Assembly (NCBI RefSeq): GCF_019795105.1 | Contig: NZ_JAIMFO010000006.1 | Coordinates: 124,001-188,000 of the forward strand | DNA: 64,000 nt | DNA from: Collinsella ureilytica | GTDB taxonomy: Bacteria > Actinomycetota > Coriobacteriia > Coriobacteriales > Coriobacteriaceae | Reading direction: 5' to 3' | Shown here: positions 18,610-27,667 of the stretch, piece by piece | How positions within the stretch are numbered: the stretch's first letter is position 1 | Layout of the letters: every line of letters starts with the position of its first letter | The notes under the pieces: generated by a model | What the model was told of the DNA's origin: nothing | The model's input: only the letters and a program-made list of their open reading frames with translations | Databases searched by the model: none | Made by a program: the position numbers and the translations under genes

Positions 18610-20496
18610 TCAGTTCTCGTCCTGATCGTCTACGACCTCATAGTCGGCATCAACCACGTCATCGCCACCAGCCGGGGCATCGCCTGCGGGCTGCTGAGCA
18701 TCTGCATATACAAGCTGAGCAAGCTTATAGGCAACCTCTTGCAGCTTCTCGCTCGATGTCTTGATTGCCTCAAGATCGGTGCCCTCAAGCGCGGTCTTGG
18801 TATCAGACACTGCCGCCTCAGCGTCACCCTTCAAATCTGCCGGCACCTTATCTCCGAGCTCGGAAAGGGTCTGCTCAGTGCTATAGACGAGCGAATCGGC
18901 CTGATTTCGAACCTCAGCCTGCTCGCGATGACGCTTATCCTCCTCAGCGTGAGTCTCAGCGTCCTTAACCATGCGATCCACTTCCTCATCGGAAAGTGCA
19001 GTGGATCCAGAAATCGTGATGGACTGCTCCTTACCCGTGCCCTTGTCCTTTGCAGAAACCTTCACAATGCCGTTCGCATCAATATCGAAGGTAACCTCAA
19101 TCTGGGGCATGCCACGACGGGCAGCCGGAATACCAGTGAGCTGGAATTTGCCCAGGCTCTTATTGTCTTGCGCAAGCTCACGCTCACCCTGCAAGACATT
19201 GATCTCTACACTCGTCTGGTTATCAGCGGCAGTGGAGTAGATCTCGGTCTTAGAGGTTGGGATGGTGGTATTGCGGTCGATCATCTTGGTCATCATGCCG
19301 CCCAAGGTCTCAACACCCAAGGAAAGCGGAGTCACGTCAAGCAGCAAGATGCCCTCAACGTCACCAGTCAAGACGCCGCCCTGAACTGCAGCACCATCTG
19401 CTACAACCTCATCGGGGTTTACCGACATATTGGGCTGCTTGCTCGTCATATTCTTCACGAGCTCTTGCACCGCTGGCATACGCGTGGAGCCACCAACCAA
19501 GATGACCTCGTTGATCTCAGAGAGGGCAACGTGAGCATCGGCGAGCGCCTTCGTAACCGGAGCCTTGCAGCGCTCAAGCAAATCGCGGGTGATCTTTTCA
19601 AACTCAGCGCGGCTCAGCGAATAATCAAGGTGCTTCGGACCGGTGGCATCTGCCGTAATGAAAGGCAGGTTAATTTGTGCCTGCTGAGCACTTGAAAGCT
19701 CCTTCTTGGCATTTTCTGCAGCCTCCTTCAGGCGCTGCAGTGCCATGGGATCCTGGCGCAGGTCAATGCCGTTGTCGCTCTTGAACTTATCTGCCAGCCA
19801 ATCAATAACGCGCTGATCCCAGTCGTCTCCGCCCAGGTGGTTATCGCCGTTGGTTGCAAGAACTTCAAACACGCCGTCTGCTAAATCAAGCAAGGACACG
19901 TCGAAGGTACCGCCGCCAAGGTCGAAGACGAGGATCTTCTGCTCGCGATCCTTCTTATCCAAGCCGTATGCCAAAGCAGATGCCGTAGGCTCGTTCACAA
20001 TACGCTTGACGTTCAAGCCAGCAATGCGGCCAGCGTCCTTGGTTGCTTGGCGCTGCATGTCGTTAAAGTATGCAGGCACAGTAATAACTGCATCGGTGAT
20101 GGTCTCGCCCAGGTACTTCTCAGCATCTGCCTTCATCTTAGAAAGCGTCATCGCACTGATCTGCTCAGGGGTGAACTCCTCACCCTCAATAACAACCACA
20201 CAGCGGCCATTTGAGCCCTCGCGCACCTCATAAGGAACGGTCTTCAGCTCGTCTTTTACCTCTGAGAACTTACGGCCTAAGAAACGCTTGATAGAAAACA
20301 CCGTGTTCTTAGGGTTCGTAACAGCCTGGTTCTTAGCAGCCTTGCCTACAATGCGGTCGCCGTCTGAGCGAAAGCCAACGACAGACGGGGTGGTGCGGTC
20401 GCCCTCAGCGTTCACGATGGTGGTAGGTGCCCCGCCCTCAAGGACGGCCATGGCAGAGTTCGTTGTTCCGAGGTCGATTCCAAGAATCTTGCTCAT
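18610..20496 (-). CDS. dnaK: Molecular chaperone DnaK (Hsp70)
   Basis: A 628-residue Hsp70 that binds unfolded polypeptides in an ATP-dependent cycle. The ATPase domain is about residues 1-360, with [18 protein letters not shown]-type start, [14 protein letters not shown] and VGGSTRMP. The substrate-binding domain (about 370-520) has [13 protein letters not shown]. The helical lid ends in the acidic EEVD-like tail [11 protein letters not shown] 20496 has AAGGAATT upstream. It is the first gene of the operon, so the 25-bp repeat at 20590-20614 is well placed for heat-shock control. Confidence 0.98.
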   Translation of the reverse strand: MSKILGIDLGTTNSAMAVLEGGAPTTIVNAEGDRTTPSVVGFRSDGDRIVGKAAKNQAVTNPKNTVFSIKRFLGRKFSEVKDELKTVPYEVREGSNGRCVVVIEGEEFTPEQISAMTLSKMKADAEKYLGETITDAVITVPAYFNDMQRQATKDAGRIAGLNVKRIVNEPTASALAYGLDKKDREQKILVFDLGGGTFDVSLLDLADGVFEVLATNGDNHLGGDDWDQRVIDWLADKFKSDNGIDLRQDPMALQRLKEAAENAKKELSSAQQAQINLPFITADATGPKHLDYSLSRAEFEKITRDLLERCKAPVTKALADAHVALSEINEVILVGGSTRMPAVQELVKNMTSKQPNMSVNPDEVVADGAAVQGGVLTGDVEGILLLDVTPLSLGVETLGGMMTKMIDRNTTIPTSKTEIYSTAADNQTSVEINVLQGERELAQDNKSLGKFQLTGIPAARRGMPQIEVTFDIDANGIVKVSAKDKGTGKEQSITISGSTALSDEEVDRMVKDAETHAEEDKRHREQAEVRNQADSLVYSTEQTLSELGDKVPADLKGDAEAAVSDTKTALEGTDLEAIKTSSEKLQEVAYKLAQLVYADAQQPAGDAPAGGDDVVDADYEVVDDQDEN

Positions 20497-20589
20497 AGTA
20501 ATTCCTTCCTATACCGGAAACCGCCCAATGGCCGCTCCCCGTTTCTCTCATCTCAGCTACTATATCCTCTTATACGACTTGATATACAA

Positions 20590-20614
20590 AATCTAAGTCA
20601 GTCTTTATAAGATT
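20590..20614. promoter_or_regulatory. Candidate HspR operator upstream of dnaK
   Basis: AATCTAAGT-N7-TATAAGATT (20590-20598 and 20606-20614), identical in both half-sites and spacing to the copy before clpB. The distance to the dnaK start is about 94 bases. On the minus strand a plausible promoter (TTAGAT, 16 bases, TATAAG) overlaps its proximal half, so binding would block initiation. Confidence 0.65.
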
Positions 20615-20659
20615 TCTTGATCTCTACATTATAAGGTTGGTCAGACACCCGTTTGGGCG

Positions 20660-20950
20660 CATCTTTTTCAGGTTGTAAACTGCCGGATGCGCTCCTTTTT
20701 TGTGCGCGCAGAAGCAGCATCGGGTGCTCACACGCGCGATCGAAAGCTGGCGGCTGCGCCTTCTCTCATATGCGCAGTGGCTGCTGTAGGCGCTCATGCA
20801 CGCGATCACAGGCTGGTGGCTGTACCATTTCTCATATACGCAGAGGCTGCTGCGACATCTCAATCGCAGGATTGCCAACTGCGCCGCTCCTCTTACGCAC
20901 AGAAGCTACTGCAGGCGCTCAGTCGCACAATTGAAAACGCTCGCGATGCC
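20660..20950. repeat. Degenerate ~66-bp tandem array upstream of dnaK
   Basis: About four diverged units (roughly 20689-20759, 20760-20825, 20826-20884 and 20885-20950) share the block order TCTCATATGCGCAG, GCTGCTG, GGCGCTCA, CGCGATC and GCTGGCGGCTG, with a partial unit before them. Because the period is 66 bases, every frame reads as a repetitive peptide of about 22 residues. None has a ribosome site. The rest of the dnaK-ferredoxin gap (20951-21188) shows only the ferredoxin ribosome site. Confidence 0.7.
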
Positions 20951-21188
20951 ACTCCTCATAAACTCACCCAAACTCACGCAAGCGCTTCGCATCTGCGGCG
21001 CTGAGCTTCGCGTCACACCGGCCTTGTGACGTGATGTGACGGAATCCCAGCTAGTTAGTAGCAGGTGACTCGGCGAACGGTCAATTTGAGCGGGTCACGA
21101 GCCTTGATTTGACGTCCCTGCGTGCTATCGTAGCGTCGAGGGATTGACTCGTGCACCGCGAGTCAAACATAAGAGGAGAGGAATCACT

Positions 21189-21374
21189 ATGTCGCATCCA
21201 GTTATTGAAGCTGATGAGTGCATCGCCTGCGGAGTCTGCGTTGACGCCTGCCCCACCGACGTGCTCGAAATGAACGATGTTGCCACCGTGGCAGACGAGG
21301 ATTCCTGCATTGCCTGTGCGGCATGCCAGGACGCCTGCCCCACCGGTGCCATCACCGAGATCGTCGAGGAGTAG
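21189..21374 (+). CDS. 2[4Fe-4S] ferredoxin
   Basis: A 61-residue clostridial-type electron carrier. Two cluster motifs are complete: CIACGVCVDACP (about residues 11-22) and CIACAACQDACP (about 40-51). ATG 21189 follows AAGAGGAGAGG and gives the usual short N terminus; the longer frame from 21144 has no ribosome site. It is a single gene followed by a strong terminator at 21541. Such ferredoxins serve pyruvate:ferredoxin oxidoreductase and similar anaerobic enzymes, which fits an anaerobic actinobacterium. Confidence 0.95.
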   Translation: MSHPVIEADECIACGVCVDACPTDVLEMNDVATVADEDSCIACAACQDACPTGAITEIVEE

Positions 21375-21413
21375 CAACCGCTTTCAGGAGCTATCGCTCA
21401 AGGGCGGCGGCTA

Positions 21414-21518
21414 TTGCAGCGTAGTGGCAGCCACCATCCAAAGGTGGCAGTCGGTGTTGCAGCGTAGTGGCAGCCATTGTTGCAGCGCAGCAGTAGCAAC
21501 CGCGCTCAACCAGCTATC
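21414..21518. repeat. Short direct repeats after the ferredoxin gene
   Basis: TTGCAGCGTAGTGGCAGCCA occurs twice without mismatch (21414-21433 and 21457-21476), with a third decayed copy at about 21480. The sequence around the ferredoxin stop (21370-21395, AGTAGCAACCGC...AGCTATC) reappears at 21492-21518 with about five differences. No gene is visible in this 388-bp gap. Confidence 0.7.
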
Positions 21519-21540
21519 CTACAACAGTAGAACGCACTCA

Positions 21541-21580
21541 AGCCATCTCTCGTTCCAGCGAGAGGTGGCTGTTTTCTTTC
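21541..21580 (+). terminator. Intrinsic terminator of the ferredoxin gene
   Basis: AGCCATCTCTCG (21541-21552), a six-base loop, then CGAGAGGTGGCT (21559-21570) followed by GTTTTCTTTC: a 12-bp stem with one G-U pair and a T-rich tail. Confidence 0.88.
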
Positions 21581-21762
21581 CTATTTCTTGCCCATAAACT
21601 CTTAACAGTTTATGTATTCATTGCAGGCCGCGTGCAACTACATCCCAAAAATAATTTCCAAGAAGTGGCTAAACGGCGAAGTCTTTAGATCAGACTTTTT
21701 TGGGCAAAAATCTTGGTACCCTCATCAGGTAGTTCACATCTAACGCAATGGGGAGGGTTAGC

Positions 21763-22818
21763 GTGTCGCCGATTGAGCTCATTGAACGAATACGGTCGCT
21801 GGGTCGATATGCCAGTGTGCGTCGAGCTATCACGTTGGCAGCCGTTACGCTTTCATCCTTTATGCAGGCCTATGTGATTGAGGCCTTTGTAGAGCCAGCC
21901 AATCTGCTGGCCGGAGGCTTTACGGGAGCAGCAATTCTCATCGACCGCGTAGCCTCACTCATTGGGCTCTCCTTTCCTACGTGGCTCGGTGTGCTCGCCC
22001 TCAATATCCCAGTTGCTCTTGCATGCCGCAAAAGCATTTCTACGCGCTTTGTATTTTTTTCCATGCTGCAAGTTGCCCTTTTGAGCTTGTTTTTGAATCT
22101 CTTCGATTTTCCTCAGCCACTTGCCGGAGACACCTTTATTGAGGTGCTCTTTGGTGGTGTACTCATTGGCATTTCTACCTTGGTCGCTCTCTGGGGCGGT
22201 GCCTCCACCGCAGGAACTGACTTTATTGCTCTGTATGTTTCAAACAAAACAGGGCGAACGATCTGGACTTCGGTATTTGTAGTCAATGCCTTGATGCTCG
22301 CCATCTTTGGCTGGCTTTTTGGGTGGAAGCCAGCGGCATATTCAATCATCTTTCAATTTATAGCCACGCGTACGGTAGACGGGTTTTACCATCGATACAA
22401 GCGCTCTGTGCTACTCATTACTACCAAGCAACCAACCGAGGTTGCTCGCGCATACACCCGAGAAATGGATCATGGCGCGAGCATCATCGACGCAACCGGA
22501 GCATTTAGCGGAGAGCCGGTAGGCATTATTCACGCGGTGCTTTCAACCTATGAGGTGCGCGATGCCATCAAGCTCGTACGCTCAGTTGACCCCTTTGCCG
22601 TTATTAACGTCATGCCAAACGAAGACTTTGTTGGCAACTTCAGGCGCGCAGGTATTGATGAGCCGCTGCCGGCACACGTGCGTGCAACTCCCGAGGTGGA
22701 TCCCCTGCTTGCTGCTATGAGCCGCATGCGCCGGGGTGCCGGATTTGAACCTCGGATGCTTCGCCGCCCACGCTCAAGAAGACATCTGCGCAAGAGCAGC
22801 ACGCCTTCCAAGCAGTAG
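21763..22818 (+). CDS. YitT family membrane protein (DUF161/DUF2179)
   Basis: A 351-residue protein with about five membrane helices (residues 20-220) and a C-terminal cytoplasmic DUF2179-type domain (about 225-310, with VGIIHAVLSTYEVRDAIKLV). It ends in a basic tail rich in Arg and Ser. The family is common in Firmicutes and actinobacteria and its function is unresolved. GTG 21763 is preferred, with GGGGAGGG five bases upstream; ATG 21748 lies on the far side of that site. It is a single gene. Its last codons are echoed about 65 bases further on. Confidence 0.85.
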   Translation: MSPIELIERIRSLGRYASVRRAITLAAVTLSSFMQAYVIEAFVEPANLLAGGFTGAAILIDRVASLIGLSFPTWLGVLALNIPVALACRKSISTRFVFFSMLQVALLSLFLNLFDFPQPLAGDTFIEVLFGGVLIGISTLVALWGGASTAGTDFIALYVSNKTGRTIWTSVFVVNALMLAIFGWLFGWKPAAYSIIFQFIATRTVDGFYHRYKRSVLLITTKQPTEVARAYTREMDHGASIIDATGAFSGEPVGIIHAVLSTYEVRDAIKLVRSVDPFAVINVMPNEDFVGNFRRAGIDEPLPAHVRATPEVDPLLAAMSRMRRGAGFEPRMLRRPRSRRHLRKSSTPSKQ

Positions 22819-22893
22819 ATGCGCCCCTCTCCTGCGAACTGGGATGTGTGCAAAGCAAGAACAGCACACCGTCACAGCAGTAGAGACGCCGCT
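22791..22893. repeat. Echo of the yitT-family gene 3' end
   Basis: Bases 22791-22828, spanning the stop codon, align with 22856-22893 at about 30 of 38 positions, offset 65. The second copy is non-coding. The rest of the gap to the ABC gene stop at 23094 has no recognisable gene. Confidence 0.65.
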
Positions 22894-23093
22894 GCCACGC
22901 GGGACTATATCCGCGACGTCCACTGGGCAGTGGAGAACGCCCGCTTCACCGCCTGATAAGACATTCCCTTCACGGGAGCCATGCCCACAGCTCCGATCGG
23001 GTTCCCGCAAGCGCCTCCGCAGCGAAGCGAAGACAGCTCCGAAGGGTACCCGATCGGGCTACAAAGCGGTTGAGGATCCAAGTCTCGCAAAGC

Positions 23094-25022
23094 TTATTCC
23101 AGCTCAAAGGCTCCGGTATACAGCTGGTAGTAGTAGCCCTTGCGCGCAATGAGCTCATCGTGGGTGCCGCGCTCAATCACACGCCCGTGGTCAAGCACGA
23201 TAATCGCATCGGCATTGCGAACCGTCGACAGGCGATGCGCAATCACAAAGGTTGTTCTCCCCTGCATGAGGGCGTCCATACCGCGCTGCACAATTGCCTC
23301 GGTACGGGTATCGATGCTCGAAGTTGCCTCGTCCAGAATCATCGCAGGAGGATCGGCCACCGCTGCTCGCGCAATAGAAATGAGCTGGCGCTGACCTTGG
23401 CTGATCTGTGAGCCATTATCGGTAAGCACCGTGTTATAGCCCTCAGGCAAACGGCAGATAAATCCATCTGCGCCTGCAAGCTTGGCCGCCCGAATGCATT
23501 CCTCATCGGTAGCATCTAACTTGCCATAACGAATATTGTCGATCACGGTTCCTGTAAACAGGTTCACGTCTTGGAGCACCACGCCCAACGACCGCCTGAG
23601 ATCGCTTTTTCGGATCTTTTGCACGTTGATGCCGTCGTAGCGAATCTTTCCAGAAGTAATATCGTAGAAGCGGTTGATGAGGTTGGTGATCGTGGTCTTC
23701 CCCGCTCCCGTAGCTCCAACAAAGGCAATCTTTTGGCCAGGCTTTGCAAAGACCGAAACATCGTGCAATACCTCGTGATCAGGCTGGTAGCCAAAGTCAA
23801 CATGCTCCATGCGCACATCTCCGCGCAACGGAACATACTCAACCGATCCATCGGCCTGGTGGGCATGCTTCCACGCCCAAAGCCCCGTGCGCTCCTCGCT
23901 CTCTACCAGCGCACCGCCCTTAACGGCCATATTGACGAGCGTCACGTAGCCTGCATCCTCCTCGGGCGCTTCATCAAGCAACTCAAAGATGCGCTCAGCA
24001 CCCGCGAGTCCCATAACCACTGCGTTAATTTGGTTGGAAACTTGCCCAATTTGTCCTGCGAACTGTCGCGTCATGTTCAGAAATGGAACCGCAACCGCAA
24101 TGGTGAGCGGAAGGCCTGAGAGGGAAAGATTTGGAGCACCCAAGGTGATGAGCACACCTGCCGAGATTGCCACAACAACGTAGAGGAAATTGCCCATATT
24201 AAACAGGATGGGCATGAGCGTGTTGGCATAGCTATTGGCTGTGCGCGCCGTCTCTTCCCATGCAGCATTAATGCGCTCAAAATCCTCTTCTGCCTGGCGC
24301 TCGTGCGTAAAGACCTTAATGACTTTTTGTCCACTCATAATCTCTTCCACGTGGCCTTCAAGCCTGGCGACCGCGCGCTGCTGGCGCAAGAAGTTACACG
24401 CTGAGCGACCTCCCAAAAACTTGGTTGCCCAGGCCATCAGTATCGCTCCACCGGTTACGATCAGCGCCATGGGGATGCTGTAATAAATCATGATGCCCAC
24501 AACGGAGATCATCGTAAGGCCGGTCATGGTAAGCATGGGCAGGCTTTGAAAGATCATCTGGCGCATCGCGTCGATATCGTTGGTGTAATAACTCATGATG
24601 TCGCCGTGCTGATTGGAATCAAAATACCTAATTGGCAAGGTTTGCATATGCTCAAACATGGCACAGCGGAACTTCTTCAGCGAGCCTTGAGTAATGATGG
24701 CCATAGCCTGCTGCCCAAATGCGTTACAAATCAGGCCAATTAGGTAGAACACGATGAGCATGACAACATTGGCAATAATTTTGCCCGATACGGGATCCCA
24801 CTGACCAGCTGCCCAGGAGTCCTGCACGATCGCGAGCACGCGCTGCATAAACACATTTGGAGCGGCTTGTACGAGCGCATTTAAGACAATTGCCGCACCT
24901 ACCGCCGGAAGCAGCTTTGGGTAAAAACCCTTGATCATCTTCAAAACTCGCAGGGCAGTACCGCCCATATCGCGCGATGCACCACGGCGCGATGCATTCG
25001 GTGTACGCTTAGTTGTTGCCAT
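23094..25022 (-). CDS. ABC exporter half-transporter, canonical NBD
   Basis: A 642-residue membrane exporter subunit (type I ABC exporter fold). Six helices (about residues 40-350) are followed by an ATPase domain with Walker A VGATGAGKTT, signature ISQGQRQL and Walker B MILDEATSSID, including the catalytic glutamate. An insertion of about 50 residues between the two parts (about 350-400) is longer than usual. It pairs with the next gene, whose NBD is degenerate, to form a heterodimer. The start overlaps that gene by 14 bases. It is the last gene of the marR operon; the exported substrate is unknown. Confidence 0.9.
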   Translation of the reverse strand: MATTKRTPNASRRGASRDMGGTALRVLKMIKGFYPKLLPAVGAAIVLNALVQAAPNVFMQRVLAIVQDSWAAGQWDPVSGKIIANVVMLIVFYLIGLICNAFGQQAMAIITQGSLKKFRCAMFEHMQTLPIRYFDSNQHGDIMSYYTNDIDAMRQMIFQSLPMLTMTGLTMISVVGIMIYYSIPMALIVTGGAILMAWATKFLGGRSACNFLRQQRAVARLEGHVEEIMSGQKVIKVFTHERQAEEDFERINAAWEETARTANSYANTLMPILFNMGNFLYVVVAISAGVLITLGAPNLSLSGLPLTIAVAVPFLNMTRQFAGQIGQVSNQINAVVMGLAGAERIFELLDEAPEEDAGYVTLVNMAVKGGALVESEERTGLWAWKHAHQADGSVEYVPLRGDVRMEHVDFGYQPDHEVLHDVSVFAKPGQKIAFVGATGAGKTTITNLINRFYDITSGKIRYDGINVQKIRKSDLRRSLGVVLQDVNLFTGTVIDNIRYGKLDATDEECIRAAKLAGADGFICRLPEGYNTVLTDNGSQISQGQRQLISIARAAVADPPAMILDEATSSIDTRTEAIVQRGMDALMQGRTTFVIAHRLSTVRNADAIIVLDHGRVIERGTHDELIARKGYYYQLYTGAFELE

Positions 25023-26796
25023 CTTCGCTCACCTCCTCCTCTTCGAGCTCATCAACACGCTCGTCGTGGCTCTGCTTGTTTTGAGAGATATATACCTCGC
25101 GATAAATCTCGCTCTCGTGCAATAGCTCCTCGTGCGTACCGATGGAATCAATCTTTCCCTCGTTCATCACAATAATCCGGTCAGCGTCTTCTACTGATCC
25201 AGTTCGTTGCGCGATGATGATCTTGGTAGTTTCGGGCAAATAGTTCTTCAGTCCATCGCGAATGAGGCGGTCGGTTTTGGTATCAACAGCACTGGTAGAG
25301 TCATCCAATATGAGCACCTGAGGCCGCTTCAAGAGCGCCCGCGCAATACACAGGCGCTGTTTTTGTCCACCAGAGACATTGGTGCTGCCCTGCTCAATCA
25401 TATGGTCATAGCCATCAGGAAAGCCTTGCACAAACTCATCCGCCTGCGCCAGCTTTGCTGCCTCACGCACCTCTTCATCGGTTGCCTCGGGGTTACCCCA
25501 CCGCAAGTTCTCGGCAATCGTGCCGGAGAAGAGCTGGTTTTTCTGAAGCACCATGGCGACTTCGCTTCGCAAGACATCAAGATCATAGTCACGAACATCG
25601 TGGCCGCCCACGAGCACCCGCCCCCGGCTTGCATCGTAAAGACGAGAAATGAGCTGCACCAAGCTCGACTTTGCCGAGCCAGTTGAGCCAATAATGCCAA
25701 TGGTTTCTCCGGATGCAATATGCAAGTTGATATCAGAGAGAGCCTCGCGATCTTTTGCGCCGCCATAGCTTAAGCCCACGCCTTCAAAATCAATTGAACC
25801 ATCGGAGACCTCGGTTAAGCCTCCCTCGGGGCTTGTAATCTGTGAGCTGGCAGTGAGCACCTCATAAATTCTGCCTGCGCCCTCTTCTGCAATTGTGACT
25901 AGGGCAAAAACCATCGATAGCATCATCAAGCTCATAAGAATCTGAAAGCCATAGGTGATGAGACTTGAGAACTGCCCAACGTCAATCAGGGTTGCACGAC
26001 TATCGATAATGGCAAATGAGCCCATGCCAATGACGAACACCATGACGGTGTAGACGCAAAAATTCATGATGGGCGAGTTGAGCGCTAAGATACGCTCTGC
26101 TCGTGTGAACTCTCGGCGCACCTCTTCGGCCGCCGCATCAAACTTCTCAATCTCATAGTCTTCGCGCACATAGCTTTTTACGACACGAATGCCGGCAAGA
26201 TTCTCTCCTGCAGACTCGTTTAAGCGATCGTACTTACGAAAGATGCGCTTGAAGATCGGCCGAGCCGTGCGAATAATGGCAAAAAGAGAAATGCCCAAAA
26301 CGGGAATGACCGCGAGGTAAATAAAGGCAAGCCAGCCTCCCATGACATAGGCCACGCTAAAGGCAAAAATGATCATGAGGGGTGCTCGAAAGGCGGTGCG
26401 GATGAGCATCATAAAAGCCATTTGCACATTTTGCACGTCGGTGGTCATGCGCGTTACAAGCGAAGAGCTCGAGAATGAATCGATGGTGGAGAAGTCAAAG
26501 GACTGAACCGCGCGGAACATATCTGTTCGCAGGTTTTTAGAAAATCCAACCGAAGCCCGAGCGCAGGTAAGGCCTGCAGCTGCTCCAAATCCAAGTGAGA
26601 TGAGTGCCATCAGCGCCAAAACACCAGCAGAAGCAAAGAGCTCGGGTAAGGGGGCTCCGGCTTTCACCTGACCAATGAGAGCCGCCGTGCCAAAGGGAAT
26701 CAAGACTTCAAATAAGACCTCACCCATCACGAGGAGCGGCGTTACAATAACTGCACCACGATATTGGCGGATGCTGCTCGCGAGGGTTTTAATCAT
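25009..26796 (-). CDS. ABC exporter half-transporter, degenerate NBD
   Basis: A 595-residue partner subunit. Six helices (about residues 15-310) precede the ATPase domain. Walker A reads GSTGSAKSS (Ala for the usual Gly before Lys) and Walker B reads LILDDSTSAVD, with Asp in place of the catalytic Glu. This pattern is known for one half of heterodimeric exporters of the TM287/288 type, where only one ATP site is fully active. The MarR gene upstream overlaps its start by eight bases, so the three genes are one operon. A role in drug or peptide export is inferred from this context. Confidence 0.9.
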   Translation of the reverse strand: MIKTLASSIRQYRGAVIVTPLLVMGEVLFEVLIPFGTAALIGQVKAGAPLPELFASAGVLALMALISLGFGAAAGLTCARASVGFSKNLRTDMFRAVQSFDFSTIDSFSSSSLVTRMTTDVQNVQMAFMMLIRTAFRAPLMIIFAFSVAYVMGGWLAFIYLAVIPVLGISLFAIIRTARPIFKRIFRKYDRLNESAGENLAGIRVVKSYVREDYEIEKFDAAAEEVRREFTRAERILALNSPIMNFCVYTVMVFVIGMGSFAIIDSRATLIDVGQFSSLITYGFQILMSLMMLSMVFALVTIAEEGAGRIYEVLTASSQITSPEGGLTEVSDGSIDFEGVGLSYGGAKDREALSDINLHIASGETIGIIGSTGSAKSSLVQLISRLYDASRGRVLVGGHDVRDYDLDVLRSEVAMVLQKNQLFSGTIAENLRWGNPEATDEEVREAAKLAQADEFVQGFPDGYDHMIEQGSTNVSGGQKQRLCIARALLKRPQVLILDDSTSAVDTKTDRLIRDGLKNYLPETTKIIIAQRTGSVEDADRIIVMNEGKIDSIGTHEELLHESEIYREVYISQNKQSHDERVDELEEEEVSEDGNN

Positions 26797-27247
26797 CTTG
26801 CTCCTCCCAGCTTGTTCTCACCTTTCCAAGCAAGGCGATAAGCTGCTCTTGCTCCTCCGTGCTAAGAACAGCAAACGCACGATTTCGAAAAGCCCGCCGT
26901 GCCTGCATTTCACGCTCAGCAGTGACGGCACCCTCCTCGGTGAGTTTCACAATACGCTGGCGACGATCGGCTTCTACGCGCTCGCGCTCAACTAAGCCAG
27001 CCGCCTCAAGCTTCGTCAAAATTTCTGACAACGAACCGGGTTTGAGATCAAAATTGAGGCCGATTTCGCGTTGTGAAAGCCGCCCACCATTGAGCGCCAA
27101 AAGGCAGAGAATCGGGGACTGTCCAGAACGGCCACCTACCCTAAAGTGCAGGTAGTGCCCACAAAAGCCCAACAGTTCGAGAATTGAAAGAGCACGCTTT
27201 TCCTCAGGAGTTTCTGCAGGGTTAGGTATTGGTTTGAGATGTTTCAT
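26789..27247 (-). CDS. MarR-family transcriptional regulator
   Basis: A 152-residue winged-helix regulator. The HTH lies about residues 55-100, with LSQREIGLNFDLKPGSLSEI and the wing ERVEADRRQRIVKLTEEG. ATG 27247 follows GAGGGGAAACTC; the longer frame to 27295 has no ribosome site. It leads the operon with the two exporter genes, the usual arrangement for a repressor that is relieved by an exported compound. A strong promoter with flanking GGTACC repeats lies upstream at 27477-27515 and is its likely own target. Confidence 0.87.
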   Translation of the reverse strand: MKHLKPIPNPAETPEEKRALSILELLGFCGHYLHFRVGGRSGQSPILCLLALNGGRLSQREIGLNFDLKPGSLSEILTKLEAAGLVERERVEADRRQRIVKLTEEGAVTAEREMQARRAFRNRAFAVLSTEEQEQLIALLGKVRTSWEEQDD

Positions 27248-27476
27248 GAGTTTCCCCTCTTGTTGGCATGAGGTAAGCGATAAGCAACGCCTCACGAGAG
27301 TTGGTCAAACGGATCATGTGCGTAGGCCTTGCAGCGACCTGCTCGCCTTGGCCGAGCGCTTGCACCGCACAAAGGCTCGCGGAGCTCAAGCTTGCATCCA
27401 GCCCATGTACGCTCGCTCGAAATAAACCAAGCGTCTATCTGGCTGCAAATCGCCGAGCAGCTCGAGTCATTAGTTT

Positions 27477-27515
27477 GGTACCGCACCATTCTAGTAAGGT
27501 ACCGAATGATGTCAA
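27477..27515 (-). promoter_or_regulatory. Promoter and candidate MarR operator
   Basis: On the minus strand a near-consensus promoter TTGACA (27510-27515), 16 bases, TAGAAT (27488-27493). Two GGTACC hexamers flank and overlap it (27477-27482 and 27498-27503), 21 bases apart. This is a good layout for repression by a dimeric regulator. The leader to marR would be about 235 bases. Confidence 0.65.
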
Positions 27516-27667
27516 GAACAAATTGGTGCGGGGAGCGACTGCGCGCACGTTCGCATGCCCGTTCGCGCGCAATCCGCATATCCAACTCAGGAGCGGCCGG
27601 CTAAGATCGAGCCAACGCGCAAAAGAACACGCACCACGCGCGCGGCGATTGTGGACTCAGGCAGGTT

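Noticed and set aside
20653-21004. Genes encoding a 22-residue repeat protein upstream of dnaK
   Set aside because: Open frames exist on both strands because the DNA period is a multiple of three; no ribosome site and units decay like neutral DNA.
22905-23090. Mobile element remnant between the yitT-type gene and the ABC pair
   Set aside because: Short partial repeats around GATCGGG were seen, but no transposase fragment, terminal inverted repeats or target duplication.
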